Assembly: GCA_030018005.1 (NCBI GenBank)
Contig: JASEGT010000005.1
Coordinates: forward strand, 1-52,757
Reading direction: 5' to 3'
Length of the DNA: 52,757 nt
Source of the DNA: Actinomycetota bacterium
GTDB taxonomy: Bacteria; Actinomycetota; Aquicultoria; Aquicultorales; Aquicultoraceae
Below the pieces are notes generated by a model. The model had not been told where the DNA came from, did no database searches, and saw only the letters and a list, made by a program, of their open reading frames with translations. The position numbers and the translations under genes were made by a program. Below are positions 30,315 through 40,730 of this stretch, piece after piece (positions within the stretch are counted from its first letter, which is position 1; each line of letters opens with the position of its first letter).

Positions 30315-33023
30315 TTACGCGAGAGCACTGGGGGGTGCGACCCGCTGACGGCTTTGCAAGCGCCGCCAGGCTTTCTCCATCTCGACCGCAAAGAAGACGA
30401 TGGTGGAAGCGACAAGGGTGATACCGAGCTCTGTGACCGTCAGGGCTTGGGTTTTAAAGATGGGTTGCAAGAACGGGACGTACACGGTAGAGAGCTGTAG
30501 GAGAAGTGTGAGGCTCACGGCGGCCAGCAGCGGCTTGTTAGAGAACAAGCCCTGAGTGAAGAGCGACTGGTTTTCGGATCGCACCGCCAGAACATGGCCC
30601 ATTTGAGAGAGGGTCAAAACAGTGAAGACGATGGTCTGCCAGTGGCCGAGGCCCAGGTGTATCGAGCCCGCCTGCATTATGAGGGAGACCGCGCCCATTA
30701 ACAAGCCGACCCAGAGAATATGCGAGGCCATCCCGTGCGCGAAGACGCTCTCCTGGGGGTGGCGCGGCGGCCGGCGCATGATATCGGGCTCGTGTCGCTC
30801 GGATGCGAGCGCCAAGCCGGGCAAACCATCGGTGACGAGGTTTATCCATAAGATGTGGATGGGCAGGAGCGGTATAGGCAACCCGAGGAATGGTGCGAGA
30901 AATATCGTCCATATCTCACCCGAGTTGCTCGTCATAGTATAGCGGATGAACTTGCGGACGTTATCGTAGATGCGCCGCCCCTCGCGCACCGCCGCGACGA
31001 TAGTGGCGAAGTTGTCATCGAGGAGTATCATATCACTCGCCTCTTTGGCGACATCGGTGCCGGTAACACCCATCGCCACCCCGATGTCCGCGTTTTTTAG
31101 CGCCGGTGCGTCATTGACACCGTCGCCGGTCATCGCGACTATCTCACCGCGATCCTGGAGCGCCGTGACGATTTTCACCTTCTGCTCGGGCGCGACTCGC
31201 GCGTACACCCTGATGTGCTGGACGTGCTCCTCGAATTCGGCAAGCGGCATGCGCGCGAGTTCTTCGCCCGTTATTATCTCGGCACTCTCGTCGATAAGGC
31301 CGAGGCGGGTTCCGATGTTTTTGGCGGTCAGGGGGTGGTCGCCGGTTATCATGACCGGATGTATTCCGGCGCTGCGGCATATCTCTATCGCCTCACGCGC
31401 CTCGGGCCGCGGCGGATCGACGATGCCTACCATACCGACAAAGACGAGGCCTTCCTCGATGACCTCGCTTGCGGCCGGTGGCAGCGAGTCGTGGAACTTG
31501 CAGGCCAGCCCAAGCACGCGTAGCCCCTGCGACGCCATCTCGTCGCCGATAGCGGCAAGTTCGTTCGCGCGCTTCCGACTCAATGCGGAAACCGTAAGTG
31601 ACGGTGTGAGTTCTCCCGCGGCGCGTCCCAAGATAACATCGAGCGCCCCCTTGGTATATGAGACGAACCCGCCGCCCTCCCGCGCGTGTACCGTGGTCAT
31701 AAGCTTGCGCTCAGAGTCGAACGGGATCTCCGCTAGTCTCGGGAACTGCTCCCCGGCATCTTCCTTGGTAAGCCCCGCTTTGGCCGCCACGACTAGGAGC
31801 GCGGCTTCGGTAGGGTCACCGAGTATCTCATGGGTTTCGCCATGCTGTAAGAGCGTAGCGTCGTTATTGAGGGCAAGGCCTCTGAAAAAAAGGCGCCATT
31901 GTTGGTCTTCCACGAACACCGCCGGTCGATCATCCGCGTCCACAAACTCTCCGGTCGGTCTATAGCCGGTTCCTGTCACATGGTAGCGCGCAGTGCCGAC
32001 GTAGACCTCCTCTACCTTCATCTTGTTTTCGGTGAGTGTCCCGGTCTTGTCGCTGCAGATAAAAGTGACCGAGCCGAGGCTTTCGACCGCGGGTAGCCTG
32101 CGCACGAGCGCCCGGTTTCTGACCATCCGCTTTGCGCCAAACGCGAGCGCGATGGTGATGACTGCCGGCAAGGCCTCTGGGATGGCGGCAACCGCGAGAC
32201 TTATCGCGGTCAAGAAGATGAGGCCGAGCGGCTCTCCGCGAATGACGCCAACTGCGAAGACGATGAAGGATATGGCAATGGCGGCGAGCGCCAGATACTT
32301 GCCGAAGATAGCGAGGCGTTTCTGCAAGGGGGTCTTGATCTCTTCGGCCTCCTGGATGAGCGCCGCGATCTTGCCGAACTCGGTCTTCATGCCGGTGGTG
32401 ACGACAACGCCTATTCCCCGCCCATATGTGGCAAAAGTGCCGCCATAGGCCATATTGGTGCGGTCCCCTAAAAGGATGTTCTCGCTCTTGATGCTCGCGC
32501 TTGTCTTCTCGACCGCAACAGACTCACCGGTTAGCGCCGACTCGTCTATTTTAAGCTGCGCGACCTCGAAGAGGCGCGCGTCCGCCGGGATGATGGCGCC
32601 CGCTTCGATGGTGACGATATCGCCTGGGACCAGCTCGGAGGTGGTGATGGTGCGGGCTTTGCCGTTCCTAAGGACGGTTGTCGACGGCGCAGCCATCACC
32701 TTGAGTGCCTCTATTGCGCGCTCGGCCCGGTATTCCTGGACGAAACCGATGGTCGCATTGAGGATGAGAATGACGATGATGGCGATGGTGTCGACTGCCT
32801 CGCCGACAAACCCTGAGACCAATGCGGCGGCAATGAGGACGATTATCATGAAATCTTTGAACTGGTCCATAAAGAGGACGACTGGACTCCTGGCCTTTTT
32901 CGTCTCGATTTCGTTCGGCCCGAATTCGACGCGCCGCCTCAAAGCCTCCTCTTCAGTGAGGCCGCTGGGGCCGGTATCGAGTATGTCGAAAGAGGCTTCT
33001 GCCGTCGCTTGATGCCAGTTCAA
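30315..33023 (-). CDS. Cation-transporting P-type ATPase, Ca2+-type
   Basis: The 902-residue pump has the P-type order: N-terminal cation-ATPase domain (1-60), membrane helices, actuator TGES (165-168), PEALP ion-binding helix (282-286), phosphorylated aspartate D325 in SDKTGTLT, hinge MTGDGVNDAPALK, and C-terminal helices. The PEALP/NATIGFVQE and C-terminal sequence pattern fits type II pumps (SERCA/PMCA-like Ca2+ or Na+/K+ types), so export of Ca2+ is most likely, with ion specificity not proven. It starts 24 bp after the M16 peptidase stop, at the tail of the long translation operon. Confidence 0.92.
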   Translation of the reverse strand: MNWHQATAEASFDILDTGPSGLTEEEALRRRVEFGPNEIETKKARSPVVLFMDQFKDFMIIVLIAAALVSGFVGEAVDTIAIIVILILNATIGFVQEYRAERAIEALKVMAAPSTTVLRNGKARTITTSELVPGDIVTIEAGAIIPADARLFEVAQLKIDESALTGESVAVEKTSASIKSENILLGDRTNMAYGGTFATYGRGIGVVVTTGMKTEFGKIAALIQEAEEIKTPLQKRLAIFGKYLALAAIAISFIVFAVGVIRGEPLGLIFLTAISLAVAAIPEALPAVITIALAFGAKRMVRNRALVRRLPAVESLGSVTFICSDKTGTLTENKMKVEEVYVGTARYHVTGTGYRPTGEFVDADDRPAVFVEDQQWRLFFRGLALNNDATLLQHGETHEILGDPTEAALLVVAAKAGLTKEDAGEQFPRLAEIPFDSERKLMTTVHAREGGGFVSYTKGALDVILGRAAGELTPSLTVSALSRKRANELAAIGDEMASQGLRVLGLACKFHDSLPPAASEVIEEGLVFVGMVGIVDPPRPEAREAIEICRSAGIHPVMITGDHPLTAKNIGTRLGLIDESAEIITGEELARMPLAEFEEHVQHIRVYARVAPEQKVKIVTALQDRGEIVAMTGDGVNDAPALKNADIGVAMGVTGTDVAKEASDMILLDDNFATIVAAVREGRRIYDNVRKFIRYTMTSNSGEIWTIFLAPFLGLPIPLLPIHILWINLVTDGLPGLALASERHEPDIMRRPPRHPQESVFAHGMASHILWVGLLMGAVSLIMQAGSIHLGLGHWQTIVFTVLTLSQMGHVLAVRSENQSLFTQGLFSNKPLLAAVSLTLLLQLSTVYVPFLQPIFKTQALTVTELGITLVASTIVFFAVEMEKAWRRLQSRQRVAPPSALA

Positions 33024-33047
33024 ATCTGTTCCCCGGATGATTGAAGT

Positions 33048-34310
33048 CTAGGCCAGATGCGCCAGCTTCTCGAGTTCGAAGGGGCCGATGACGGTGAGGA
33101 CCATTTTCTCCGGTTTGAAAAGCTCCTGCGCCAGCTCGGTTACCCCATCTCGCGTTACGGCGTCGATCTTTTCGACTAATTCGTCGAGCGAGAGGATCTC
33201 GCTATCGGTTATCTCGAGTTTACCGAGCCTGGTCATGCGCCTACCGGTACTTTCAAGGCCGAGGACGAGATGGCCCTTGATGCTCTCTTTGGCTCTATAT
33301 ATCTCCTCGTCGGTCGCGCTTCCGCTTGCCAGGCCTTCAATTTGCTCCTGAACGAGTTTAATAACCTGTTCCGTATTGTCCGGCGCGGTGCCGGCGTACG
33401 CCGCGACCATTCCTGTTTCGGCGTAGAGCGAATGGTAAGAGTAGGTACTGTAAGCAAGCCCTCGCTTCTCTCTTATCTCTTGGAAAAGGCGCGAACTCAT
33501 CCCGCCCCCCAGGATGTTGTCGAGAATCGATAGAGTGTACCGACGGCCGTCATTTGCCGGGATGGCTTCAGTGCCGAGGCATATGTGCGCCTGTTCGGTC
33601 TTCTTGGTGTAGACGTCGAGCTTCTTCTCGACATGCGGAGCTATGTGCTTGCGCCCGACTCTATCCCTTCCCGAACTCGTAAAATGCTTCTGCGCGAATT
33701 CGACTATCATATCGTGGTCGACGTTTCCGGCAACAGCTAGAATCATGTTTTTCGGGATGTACTCCTGTCGGTAATAGCCGAGGACGTCTTCGGCCGTGAA
33801 GCTGTCGACAGTCTCGGCGTGGCCGAGTATCGGCTTGCCCAGCGCGTGCGTCGGCCAGAGCGCTTCCATAAACAGGTCGTGAATTCGCTCGTCGGGGCTA
33901 TCCTCGTGGAGATTAATCTCCTCGAGGACAACCTTACGCTCGGATTGTATGTCGTCCGGCGCGAAGAGCGGGTTTTGTATCATATCCGACAATATCTCGA
34001 TGCCTGTCTCGACATGCTGGTCGATCAAGCGTGTATAGTAGCAGGTATACTCTTTGGCCGTAAACGCGTTGAATTCGGCTCCTAAAGTATCGAATGCTTC
34101 GGAAATTTCGCGAGACGAGCGGTTCTTCGTACCCTTGAAGAGCAAGTGCTCGATAAAGTGTGACATCCCGCCTACACCGTCGACCTCGTCACGAGAGCCG
34201 ACGCCGAGCCAGTACCCGAGCGCCACGGAGCGTACCTGCGGCATATGCTCACTCATCACGCGCAAACCCGACGGCAGTGTAGTTTTTTTGAAGAACGTCT
34301 CGCCCGGCAT
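33048..34310 (-). CDS. M16-family zinc peptidase
   Basis: The 420-residue protein carries the inverted zinc motif HFIEH (51-55) with a downstream glutamate in VVLEEINLHEDSP, as in mitochondrial processing peptidase and insulinase relatives (YmxG/PqqL type). The second domain lacks a zinc motif, as is usual. It begins one base after the pnp stop codon (pnp-ymxG order, as in Bacillus), so it is translated from the pnp transcript. Its natural substrate is unknown. Confidence 0.92.
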   Translation of the reverse strand: MPGETFFKKTTLPSGLRVMSEHMPQVRSVALGYWLGVGSRDEVDGVGGMSHFIEHLLFKGTKNRSSREISEAFDTLGAEFNAFTAKEYTCYYTRLIDQHVETGIEILSDMIQNPLFAPDDIQSERKVVLEEINLHEDSPDERIHDLFMEALWPTHALGKPILGHAETVDSFTAEDVLGYYRQEYIPKNMILAVAGNVDHDMIVEFAQKHFTSSGRDRVGRKHIAPHVEKKLDVYTKKTEQAHICLGTEAIPANDGRRYTLSILDNILGGGMSSRLFQEIREKRGLAYSTYSYHSLYAETGMVAAYAGTAPDNTEQVIKLVQEQIEGLASGSATDEEIYRAKESIKGHLVLGLESTGRRMTRLGKLEITDSEILSLDELVEKIDAVTRDGVTELAQELFKPEKMVLTVIGPFELEKLAHLA

Positions 34311-34311
34311 C

Positions 34312-36474
34312 CTATTGGCCCGCTTTCGGCTCTTTATATTCGAGATTTAATGCCTTCAAGCCTATCTTGCCCTGGTCGGTTATTTCTACGACCTCGACGA
34401 GGATCTTATCGCCGACATTGACAACCGACTCGACCGTCGGAACGCGCTGTTTGGTCAATCGAGAGATGTGAACGAGCCCCTCTTTGCCGGGGAGAATCTC
34501 GACGAAGGCTCCAAAGCCGGTCGTTTTGGTGACCGTTCCCATAAATTGCTCGCCGATTTTAGCCTCTCTCGTGATAAGCTCGACCAGCTCGCGCGCCCGG
34601 TCGCCGGCCGCGCCGTCGGTCGCTGCGATGAAGACCGTGCCGTCCTCTTCGATGTCGATAGTGACGAGGTTCGAACCGACCTCCTCGATAATAGCCCTGA
34701 TATTCTTGCCCTTCGGTCCGATAAGGTCGCCGATTTTATCCTGCGGTATTTTGACGGTCATGATGCGCGGCGCATACTTCGATAGTTCGGCGCGCGGTGC
34801 GGGGAGGACCTCCAGGATGCGGTCGATGATATATAAGCGGGCCTGGCGTGCTTGCTCGAGCGCTTTAGCTAAGACTTCTCCGCCGACGCCCGCGACCTTC
34901 ATATCCATCTGAAGGGCGGTGATTCCCGCGGCTGTGCCTGCTACTTTGAAGTCCATGTCGCCGAGAGCGTCTTCTAGGCCGAGAATATCGGTTATGACCG
35001 CTACCTCGTCGCCCTCTTTAATGAGACCCATCGCGATACCCGCGACCGGAGCTTTTATCTTGACGCCCGCGTCCATTAAAGCGATGGTGCTTCCACACAC
35101 GCTCGCCATCGACGAGGAGCCATTCGATTCCAAGACCTCGGAAACGATACGAATCGTATATGGGAACTCGTCTTCTTGCGGGATTACCGGGAATATCGAG
35201 CGTTCCGCCAGCGCGCCGTGGCCTATGTCGCGCCTTTTCGGGCCGCGCATGAAGCCGATTTCGCCGGTGCAAAACGGTGGGAAGTTATAGTGGTGCATAA
35301 AGCGCTTGGAGTCTTCGACGCCAAGCCCGTCGATCATCTGCTCTTCGCGAACCGTTCCGAGGGTCACGATGGAGAGTACCTGCGTTTGGCCGCGTGTAAA
35401 GAGACCCGAGCCGTGCGGGCGCGGAAGCGCGCCTGCCCTAATCAGAATCGGGCGGATATCGGTCGTCCCGCGGCCGTCCGCGCGCACTCCCTCGTCGAGG
35501 ATCATGCGGCGCATTTCTTCTTTCTTGATTTGCTTGAGCGCTTTTGAGACATAGGATTCCTTGCCCTCGACCATTTCCGCTAGCTCCGCGAGCACTTCCT
35601 CCGCGATGAGTTCTTGTTGGCGGTCGCGCTCGAGCTTGTCGGCGTTTCTCAGGGATTCCTTTATTTTGCCGGTAGCGAGTGCGCGGACGCGCTCCTCTAT
35701 CTCCGCATATGCGGGATCGGGCTGTGCTACTTCGATTACTTTATTTGAAGGCGGCTTGATGTCGGCATATGCCGCTTTGAAGCGCTCTTGAAAATCACAG
35801 AGCTTGACGATAGCGTCGTGCGCCAAGTCCAGCGCCTTAACGACGTCGGCTTCGATGACCTCACTGGCTCCTGCTTCAACCATGAGAATAGCGTCACGGT
35901 TGCCCGCGACTATCATCTCGAGGTCGCTCGCGTCGAGATCCTCGAATGTAGGATTGAGGATAAACTTGCCGTCAACCCTGCCGATTCTTACACCGGCGAC
36001 CGGGCCGCTAAACGGGGCATCGGCCAGCAGCAGCGCCATCGACGCTCCGTTGAGGGCCAGGATATCCGGCTGGTTGGCGAAGTCGACCGAGAGTATCGTT
36101 GCCAGCACCTGAATCTCGTTATAAAATCCTTTGGGGAACGATGGCCGAAGCGGCCTGTCGATTAGGCGCGCGGTTAGCGTTGCTTTCTCGCTCGGCCGGG
36201 TCTCGCGCTTGATAAAACCGCCCGGAATCTTGCCGGCGGCGTACATCTTCTCTTCTACGTCTACGGTTAAAGGCAGAAAGTCTTTGCCCTCGGTTGCCTT
36301 GCTTGCGATAACGGCGGTTACCAGCGTTATCGTCTCGCCCATTTGAACCGTTAGCGCGCCGTCAGCCTGTTGGGCCAGCAGGCCAGTCTCAAAGGCTATC
36401 GTCTTTCCGTCCAGGTCTAACTCTTGCCTCAAAACTTCCCTTACTTGCGTACCATTTTGTTGATTAGGCTCCAT
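34312..36474 (-). CDS. pnp: Polynucleotide phosphorylase
   Basis: PNPase degrades RNA 3' to 5' with phosphate. The 720-residue protein has two RNase PH domains (first from about 12, second about 320-540), an intervening helical domain, a KH domain ([16 protein letters not shown]) and a C-terminal S1 domain ([21 protein letters not shown]). GGAGG precedes the ATG at 36474 by about 10 nt. A strong hairpin separates it from rpsO, as at the well-studied rpsO-pnp locus of E. coli. Confidence 0.97.
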   Translation of the reverse strand: MEPNQQNGTQVREVLRQELDLDGKTIAFETGLLAQQADGALTVQMGETITLVTAVIASKATEGKDFLPLTVDVEEKMYAAGKIPGGFIKRETRPSEKATLTARLIDRPLRPSFPKGFYNEIQVLATILSVDFANQPDILALNGASMALLLADAPFSGPVAGVRIGRVDGKFILNPTFEDLDASDLEMIVAGNRDAILMVEAGASEVIEADVVKALDLAHDAIVKLCDFQERFKAAYADIKPPSNKVIEVAQPDPAYAEIEERVRALATGKIKESLRNADKLERDRQQELIAEEVLAELAEMVEGKESYVSKALKQIKKEEMRRMILDEGVRADGRGTTDIRPILIRAGALPRPHGSGLFTRGQTQVLSIVTLGTVREEQMIDGLGVEDSKRFMHHYNFPPFCTGEIGFMRGPKRRDIGHGALAERSIFPVIPQEDEFPYTIRIVSEVLESNGSSSMASVCGSTIALMDAGVKIKAPVAGIAMGLIKEGDEVAVITDILGLEDALGDMDFKVAGTAAGITALQMDMKVAGVGGEVLAKALEQARQARLYIIDRILEVLPAPRAELSKYAPRIMTVKIPQDKIGDLIGPKGKNIRAIIEEVGSNLVTIDIEEDGTVFIAATDGAAGDRARELVELITREAKIGEQFMGTVTKTTGFGAFVEILPGKEGLVHISRLTKQRVPTVESVVNVGDKILVEVVEITDQGKIGLKALNLEYKEPKAGQ

Positions 36475-36515
36475 AAATTTTGAGAACCTCCTAAAATATT
36501 CTTTAATATAGATTT

Positions 36516-36539
36516 AGGGCAACCTATGGAGGTTGCCCT
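36516..36539 (-). other. Hairpin between rpsO and pnp
   Basis: AGGGCAACC (36516-36524) pairs perfectly with GGTTGCCCT (36531-36539) around a 6-nt loop. On the minus strand it is followed by AAATCTATATT and not a clear T run, so it may be a partial terminator or an RNA-processing hairpin ahead of pnp. Confidence 0.6.
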
Positions 36540-36552
36540 TCAAGCTTGACTA

Positions 36553-36822
36553 TTACGCTCTTAGCCCCAGTTTGGCTATGAGCTCTCTGTATCTCTCGAT
36601 ATTCTTGTTCTTGAGATAGTTGAGCAGTCTTCTGCGATGGCCGACCATCTTCAGAAGACCACGGCGCGAGTGATGATCCTTCTTGTGTTCTTTCAGGTGT
36701 TGTGTAAGGTCATTGATTCGCCTGGTGAGCATCGCTACCTGCACTTCGGGTGAGCCGGTGTCTCCGTCGTGGACTTTGTGCTCATCGATGATGCTGGTTT
36801 TGAGTTCCTTATCGAGTGCCAT
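36553..36822 (-). CDS. rpsO: Ribosomal protein uS15
   Basis: The 89-residue protein is a complete S15, with the [25 protein letters not shown] rRNA-binding segment seen around residues 45-69. It binds 16S rRNA early in 30S assembly. AAGGAGGTGA stands 4 nt before the ATG. The structured leader upstream may serve the autoregulation known for rpsO in other bacteria. Confidence 0.98.
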   Translation of the reverse strand: MALDKELKTSIIDEHKVHDGDTGSPEVQVAMLTRRINDLTQHLKEHKKDHHSRRGLLKMVGHRRRLLNYLKNKNIERYRELIAKLGLRA

Positions 36823-36846
36823 GGTGTCACCTCCTTGTTTTACCCG

Positions 36847-36937
36847 AGCAAATCGACGCTCGACGCCGAAGCTTTTGCCCGGCGCCGCCCCGATATCGGG
36901 TTTGATTCACCGCAAACCAAGTAACCGTTGGTGAATC
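36847..36937 (-). promoter_or_regulatory. Structured rpsO leader, possible S15-binding element
   Basis: The region upstream of rpsO contains a perfect stem GATTCACC/GGTGAATC (36904-36911, 36930-36937), a 12-bp palindrome CCCGATATCGGG (36889-36900), and shorter GC-rich pairs nearer the SD. rpsO leaders in several phyla bind S15 for feedback repression. The fold here is only a visual inference. Confidence 0.4.
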
Positions 36938-37013
36938 GGTAACCTAGTGAGCGGTAATTACTCATACTTTACCTATCAAATATTAACACAAAGTCAAACC
37001 TGCGTAAACGCAA

Positions 37014-37952
37014 TTAAGGTCGATTTGCGAGCAGGTCTTTTGCGCGCTCGATATCCGTCCGGATGTTGGCCTTCAGTTCCTCAATCCCAGAGAAGGTCAT
37101 CTCGTCGCGCAGGCGGGCTCGTATCTCGACGTCTAAAGTATTACCGTAAATGTCTTTATTAAAACCTAAAATATGGACATGTATCTCCGCTTTACGTAAG
37201 TCGCCAAATGTCGGCGACCACCCGATATCTATGACACAGGGGTAGCGCTCGCCGTCGGTGAGCGCATATCCGGCATATACCCCCGGTCTCGGCGTCAACT
37301 CGTTATGGAAGATCTCGATGTTGGCGGTGGGGAACCCGATTATTGAGCCGCCGCGCCCGAAGCCCCGGGCAACCTGGCCCCGGAATTTGGGATATCGTCC
37401 TGTAAGGGCTCGCACGCCTTCGATGTCACCTTCTTTAAGGCGCCTTCTCACCTCGGTGCTACTGATGATCGTATCGCTCTCTCGTACATGCTCGACAGCG
37501 ATGATATCGAGCCCCTTCGGAGCACCGTAGGCGCGCAGGAAATCTACGGTGCCTTGACGGTGCTTACCGAACGAGAAATCCTCTCCTATTACTACATATA
37601 GTGCGTGCAGCTTACCGAGAAGGACGTCGTCGACAAAATCCTTGGCTTTCATATTGGCGATCTCGCCGGAGAAAGGTATTACCAGGAGAAAGTCGGCGCC
37701 CAGCTCCGCGATATACTCCGCCTTAAGCTCGGTAGAGGTCAACAGGGACGGCTCGCTTCCCGGCTTGACGATGGCGAGGGGGTGCGGGTCGAAGGTGACG
37801 ACGACGCTCTTCCCACCTATCGAGGCCGCGAGATCGATGGCTTTTCGAATAATCGTCTGGTGCCCAAGATGAACGCCGTCGAAGACACCGATGGTGACGG
37901 CGGTCGGACCCCCGATATGTTCGATACTGTCGATTCCTTTTATGATTTCCAT
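37014..37952 (-). CDS. ribF: Bifunctional riboflavin kinase/FAD synthetase
   Basis: RibF makes FMN and FAD from riboflavin. The N-terminal adenylyltransferase domain has VTIGVFDGVHLGHQ; the C-terminal kinase domain has GRGGSIIGFPTANIE and PGVYAGYA. ATG 37952 (MEIIKGIDSIEHIGG) gives 312 residues, the normal size; 20 further upstream codons are open but unlike the family. It sits between truB and rpsO, the usual place. Confidence 0.95.
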   Translation of the reverse strand: MEIIKGIDSIEHIGGPTAVTIGVFDGVHLGHQTIIRKAIDLAASIGGKSVVVTFDPHPLAIVKPGSEPSLLTSTELKAEYIAELGADFLLVIPFSGEIANMKAKDFVDDVLLGKLHALYVVIGEDFSFGKHRQGTVDFLRAYGAPKGLDIIAVEHVRESDTIISSTEVRRRLKEGDIEGVRALTGRYPKFRGQVARGFGRGGSIIGFPTANIEIFHNELTPRPGVYAGYALTDGERYPCVIDIGWSPTFGDLRKAEIHVHILGFNKDIYGNTLDVEIRARLRDEMTFSGIEELKANIRTDIERAKDLLANRP

Positions 37953-38090
37953 CGTTCTTGCTCCCGGACTAAATCGTCGCATAATATAGCACCCGCAAGC
38001 TCGCGGATCCAATACATAAGAGTTATTGTTCCCCCGTAACAGAATAACCGATATTTATAAAAACCGCAGCTGCTTGATGGCAGTTTGTTC

Positions 38091-38999
38091 TTATTGGGCC
38101 AAGACCACCTCGGGCGCTACGGAGAAGCCTTCGCCCATGCGCACCCGTCCAAGTCCCAAAAACTCGCCATCGGTCGTCTTTATTCGAAGGTATGATTGCG
38201 GTGCGGCGCCTTCGGGGTACGCTATCAGCACGTCTTCATCGAGGAGTCGGCCGTTCTTGACGAAGGAGACAGCATCCGTTTTGATCGTGGCCTCTGCCAG
38301 GTGATCTAGCGCGCTGTCGATGCTGAGTAGGTGCTCTGTGATGGCGTTTGAGTCGTCGTGCAAAGCGTCTATCGTAAGTGCATGCTCCAAGTTGAACCGG
38401 CCTACCCGTACCCGTCTGAGAGCGCTGAGCGCGGCCCCGCTGCCTGCCCGCTCGCCGAGGTCGTGGAGGAGCGTTCGCACATAGGTACCTCCCGAACACT
38501 CCACCTCGAAGACGGCTTTGAGACGACCTTCCGCTTCGTACGACTCGATCAGCTCGAAGCGGAAGATGTGAACGCTTCTCGCGGGACGCTCGACTTCGTG
38601 ACCTGCCCGGGCTAATTTATATAGCTTCTGACCCCGGATTTTTACCGCTGAGACCATAGGTGGAACCTGAAGTATGTCACCGGTAAACCCCGGCAACAGC
38701 CGCTTTATAGTCGCTTCATCCGGCATCCCGGCGGATTCGCTTAAGACTTCTCCGGTGATATCCTGCGTATCCGTGGTGATTCCGAAAGTGGCTTCTGCGA
38801 TATATGTCTTGGGCTCCAGCTGCAGAAAACGGCTGACCCGGGTAGCTCTGCCGACTAGGATGACCATGATTCCGGTCGCCATGGGGTCGAGCGTGCCTGT
38901 GTGTCCAATTCTTTTTATGCCGGACTTGCGCCGCAGGATATCGACTATATCGTGCGAGGTCGGCCCGGATGGTTTATCGATTACTAAAATGCCTTCCAT
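38091..38999 (-). CDS. truB: tRNA pseudouridine-55 synthase
   Basis: TruB makes pseudouridine 55 in the T loop of tRNAs. The catalytic motif GHTGTLDPMATGIM contains the essential aspartate, and GGTYVRTLLHDLGE is also typical. ATG 38999 (MEGILVIDKPSGPTSHD) gives 302 residues and follows the nrnA stop by 5 bp; an earlier start at 39044 would overlap nrnA. No clear SD is seen, so translation is probably coupled. Confidence 0.95.
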   Translation of the reverse strand: MEGILVIDKPSGPTSHDIVDILRRKSGIKRIGHTGTLDPMATGIMVILVGRATRVSRFLQLEPKTYIAEATFGITTDTQDITGEVLSESAGMPDEATIKRLLPGFTGDILQVPPMVSAVKIRGQKLYKLARAGHEVERPARSVHIFRFELIESYEAEGRLKAVFEVECSGGTYVRTLLHDLGERAGSGAALSALRRVRVGRFNLEHALTIDALHDDSNAITEHLLSIDSALDHLAEATIKTDAVSFVKNGRLLDEDVLIAYPEGAAPQSYLRIKTTDGEFLGLGRVRMGEGFSVAPEVVLAQ

Positions 39000-39004
39000 G
39001 TCGT

Positions 39005-39979
39005 CTACGATGGAGTCTGTGCCGAAATGCGCGCGGATATCCATGCGACAGCTTCGTCGAGTGACTTGTCTGTGGTCAGGCCTGCGGCATTGCGGTGGCC
39101 TCCACCGCCTCCTTCTCTTGCAATCGAGCCGACATCTACCACGCCTTTTGAGCGCAGGCTTACCTTCAGCTTGCCCTCGGGAGTTTCCTTCAGGATGGCA
39201 GCGACCTCTGCTTCTCTTGCCACCCTCAAGTAATCAATGAAGCTCTCGGTGTCGCCGAGCGAGGCTCCGGTAGCCTTGAGGTCTTCAGCGCAAACATATG
39301 AAAAGACGAGGCTCGAGGCATCGATGAATACGGCGCGCTCCAGAATGGCCCCGAGCCATTTGAGTGAAGCAAACGACATGCTCTCATAGACGCTTTGGAA
39401 CACCTCGTTCGGTTTGACCCCCAAGCGGATGAGGTGTGAAGCGGTGTCATGGGTCTTTGCGGTCGTGTTGGAGTATTGAAAGCGTCCGGTGTCGGTGACT
39501 ATGCCGGTATATAGCAGCGTCGCGCTTACCTCGTCGATAACCGACCCCATCAACATGAGGAGGTCGTAGACTATCTCACAACTCGCGGACGCCTCAAAAT
39601 CGAGGACATTGAGCGTTCCGAATGCCGAATTATCGATGTGGTGGTCGATGTTGACCACGGTTTTGAAGAGCGGTAGTTTCTCCGCCATAAAACCGAGCCG
39701 TTGTTCGTTTGCGCAGTCGAGCGCGAGAAGCAGGTCGGCTTCGATACACGCCCCATACTCGACTATCTCATCGATACCCGGCATCCACTGGTAGTGCGCG
39801 GGTACGCGTATCTCCTCGCCCCAGGTCACACAGACCTTCTTCCCGGCTTGTCTGAGGTGGCGGCTGATCGCCAAGATGCTTCCGAGCGCATCGCCATCGG
39901 GCTGAATATGCGTTGTGATCACAATTGAAGAAGCGTTAGCGAGCGCTTCGGCGACCTCCCCCAACACCTTTCTATCCAT
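39005..39979 (-). CDS. nrnA: DHH phosphoesterase, nanoRNase/pAp phosphatase
   Basis: NrnA degrades 2-5-nt RNA and dephosphorylates 3'-phosphoadenosine 5'-phosphate. The 324-residue protein has the DHH-family motifs HIQPDGDALGS, LDCAN, VNIDHHIDN and DTGRFQYSNT, and the DHHA1 GGGGGHRNAAG loop. It overlaps rbfA by 8 bp. Some relatives are described instead as cyclic-dinucleotide (pApA) phosphodiesterases. Confidence 0.93.
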   Translation of the reverse strand: MDRKVLGEVAEALANASSIVITTHIQPDGDALGSILAISRHLRQAGKKVCVTWGEEIRVPAHYQWMPGIDEIVEYGACIEADLLLALDCANEQRLGFMAEKLPLFKTVVNIDHHIDNSAFGTLNVLDFEASASCEIVYDLLMLMGSVIDEVSATLLYTGIVTDTGRFQYSNTTAKTHDTASHLIRLGVKPNEVFQSVYESMSFASLKWLGAILERAVFIDASSLVFSYVCAEDLKATGASLGDTESFIDYLRVAREAEVAAILKETPEGKLKVSLRSKGVVDVGSIAREGGGGGHRNAAGLTTDKSLDEAVAWISARISAQTPS

Positions 39980-40331
39980 TATTATCCTCGTCTTTATGGA
40001 GATTTCTTAGCAGTTTCTCTATCCGCAGACCCTTTTCAATCGACGGATCGAAGTGAAACTCGAGTTCCGGCAGATATTTTATTTTGATGCGCTTGGCGAG
40101 GAGCGTTCGCAAGAAGCCGCTTGAGCTGGTCAGACCCTGTAATGTGTTCTGCTGCTCTTTCTTGCTCCCCAGAACGGTGATATAGACGTCGGCATGTTTG
40201 AGGTCGCCGGTGACATCGACACCGGTGATCGTTACAAACCCGATTCGCGGGTCTTTCATCTCTTTCTGAATGATGTCGCTTATTTCTTCCTTTATCAGCT
40301 CGCCTACGCGACGAATGCGGCCTGATGCCAT
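39972..40331 (-). CDS. rbfA: 30S ribosome-binding factor A
   Basis: RbfA helps mature 16S rRNA in 30S assembly. ATG 40331 (MASGRIRRVGELIKEEIS) gives 119 residues with the expected KDPRIGFVTITGVDVTGDLKHADVYI core; GGGAG lies 5 nt upstream. The frame extends 30 codons further without similarity or SD. Its last 8 bp overlap nrnA. Confidence 0.95.
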   Translation of the reverse strand: MASGRIRRVGELIKEEISDIIQKEMKDPRIGFVTITGVDVTGDLKHADVYITVLGSKKEQQNTLQGLTSSSGFLRTLLAKRIKIKYLPELEFHFDPSIEKGLRIEKLLRNLHKDEDNNG

Positions 40332-40434
40332 GACGGACTCCCGTTCTCTTTCCAGCAAACTTAGGTTGTTAATCAGAAAATCCAGGGCGGCGACTTTATA
40401 TCTCGGCCCCGGACTTGCCATGAAATCGTATCAT

Positions 40435-40728
40435 CTATGTCTCGGGAGAGAACAGCAGAAGCTCCCGCTCGGTAATGACTGCTTTATCCAGGCCTTCGAC
40501 GTACCGATCGACGCTGTCCAGAACCTTCTTGGTCTGTTCGCCTTTCTGGGCTACGTGCGCTATGCCGATAGTTACTCGCTGCCACAGCTCGTGATGGTCG
40601 ACCTCGGAAACCGAGACATTGTACCTGCTCTCGACTTTACCGATGACGCTCTTGACGATTTGGCGCTTCTCTTTAAGCGTGTTCGTCCCGGGTAGATAAA
40701 GTTCTAATCTGAGCAGACCGACGACCAT
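40435..40728 (-). CDS. ylxP: YlxP/DUF503 family protein
   Basis: The 97-residue protein matches the DUF503 pattern (VGLLRLELYLPGTNTLKEKR, then KVESRYNVSVSEVDHHELWQR, each within the conserved core). It sits between infB and rbfA, as in Bacillus, where ylxP and rbfA follow infB. A role in ribosome assembly has been suggested for the family from context; none is shown here. It begins 2 bp after the infB stop. Confidence 0.9.
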   Translation of the reverse strand: MVVGLLRLELYLPGTNTLKEKRQIVKSVIGKVESRYNVSVSEVDHHELWQRVTIGIAHVAQKGEQTKKVLDSVDRYVEGLDKAVITERELLLFSPET

Positions 40729-40730
40729 AG

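Noticed and set aside
30970-31965. 331-codon plus-strand reading frame
   Set aside because: Antisense to the P-type ATPase; serine/proline-rich shadow translation.
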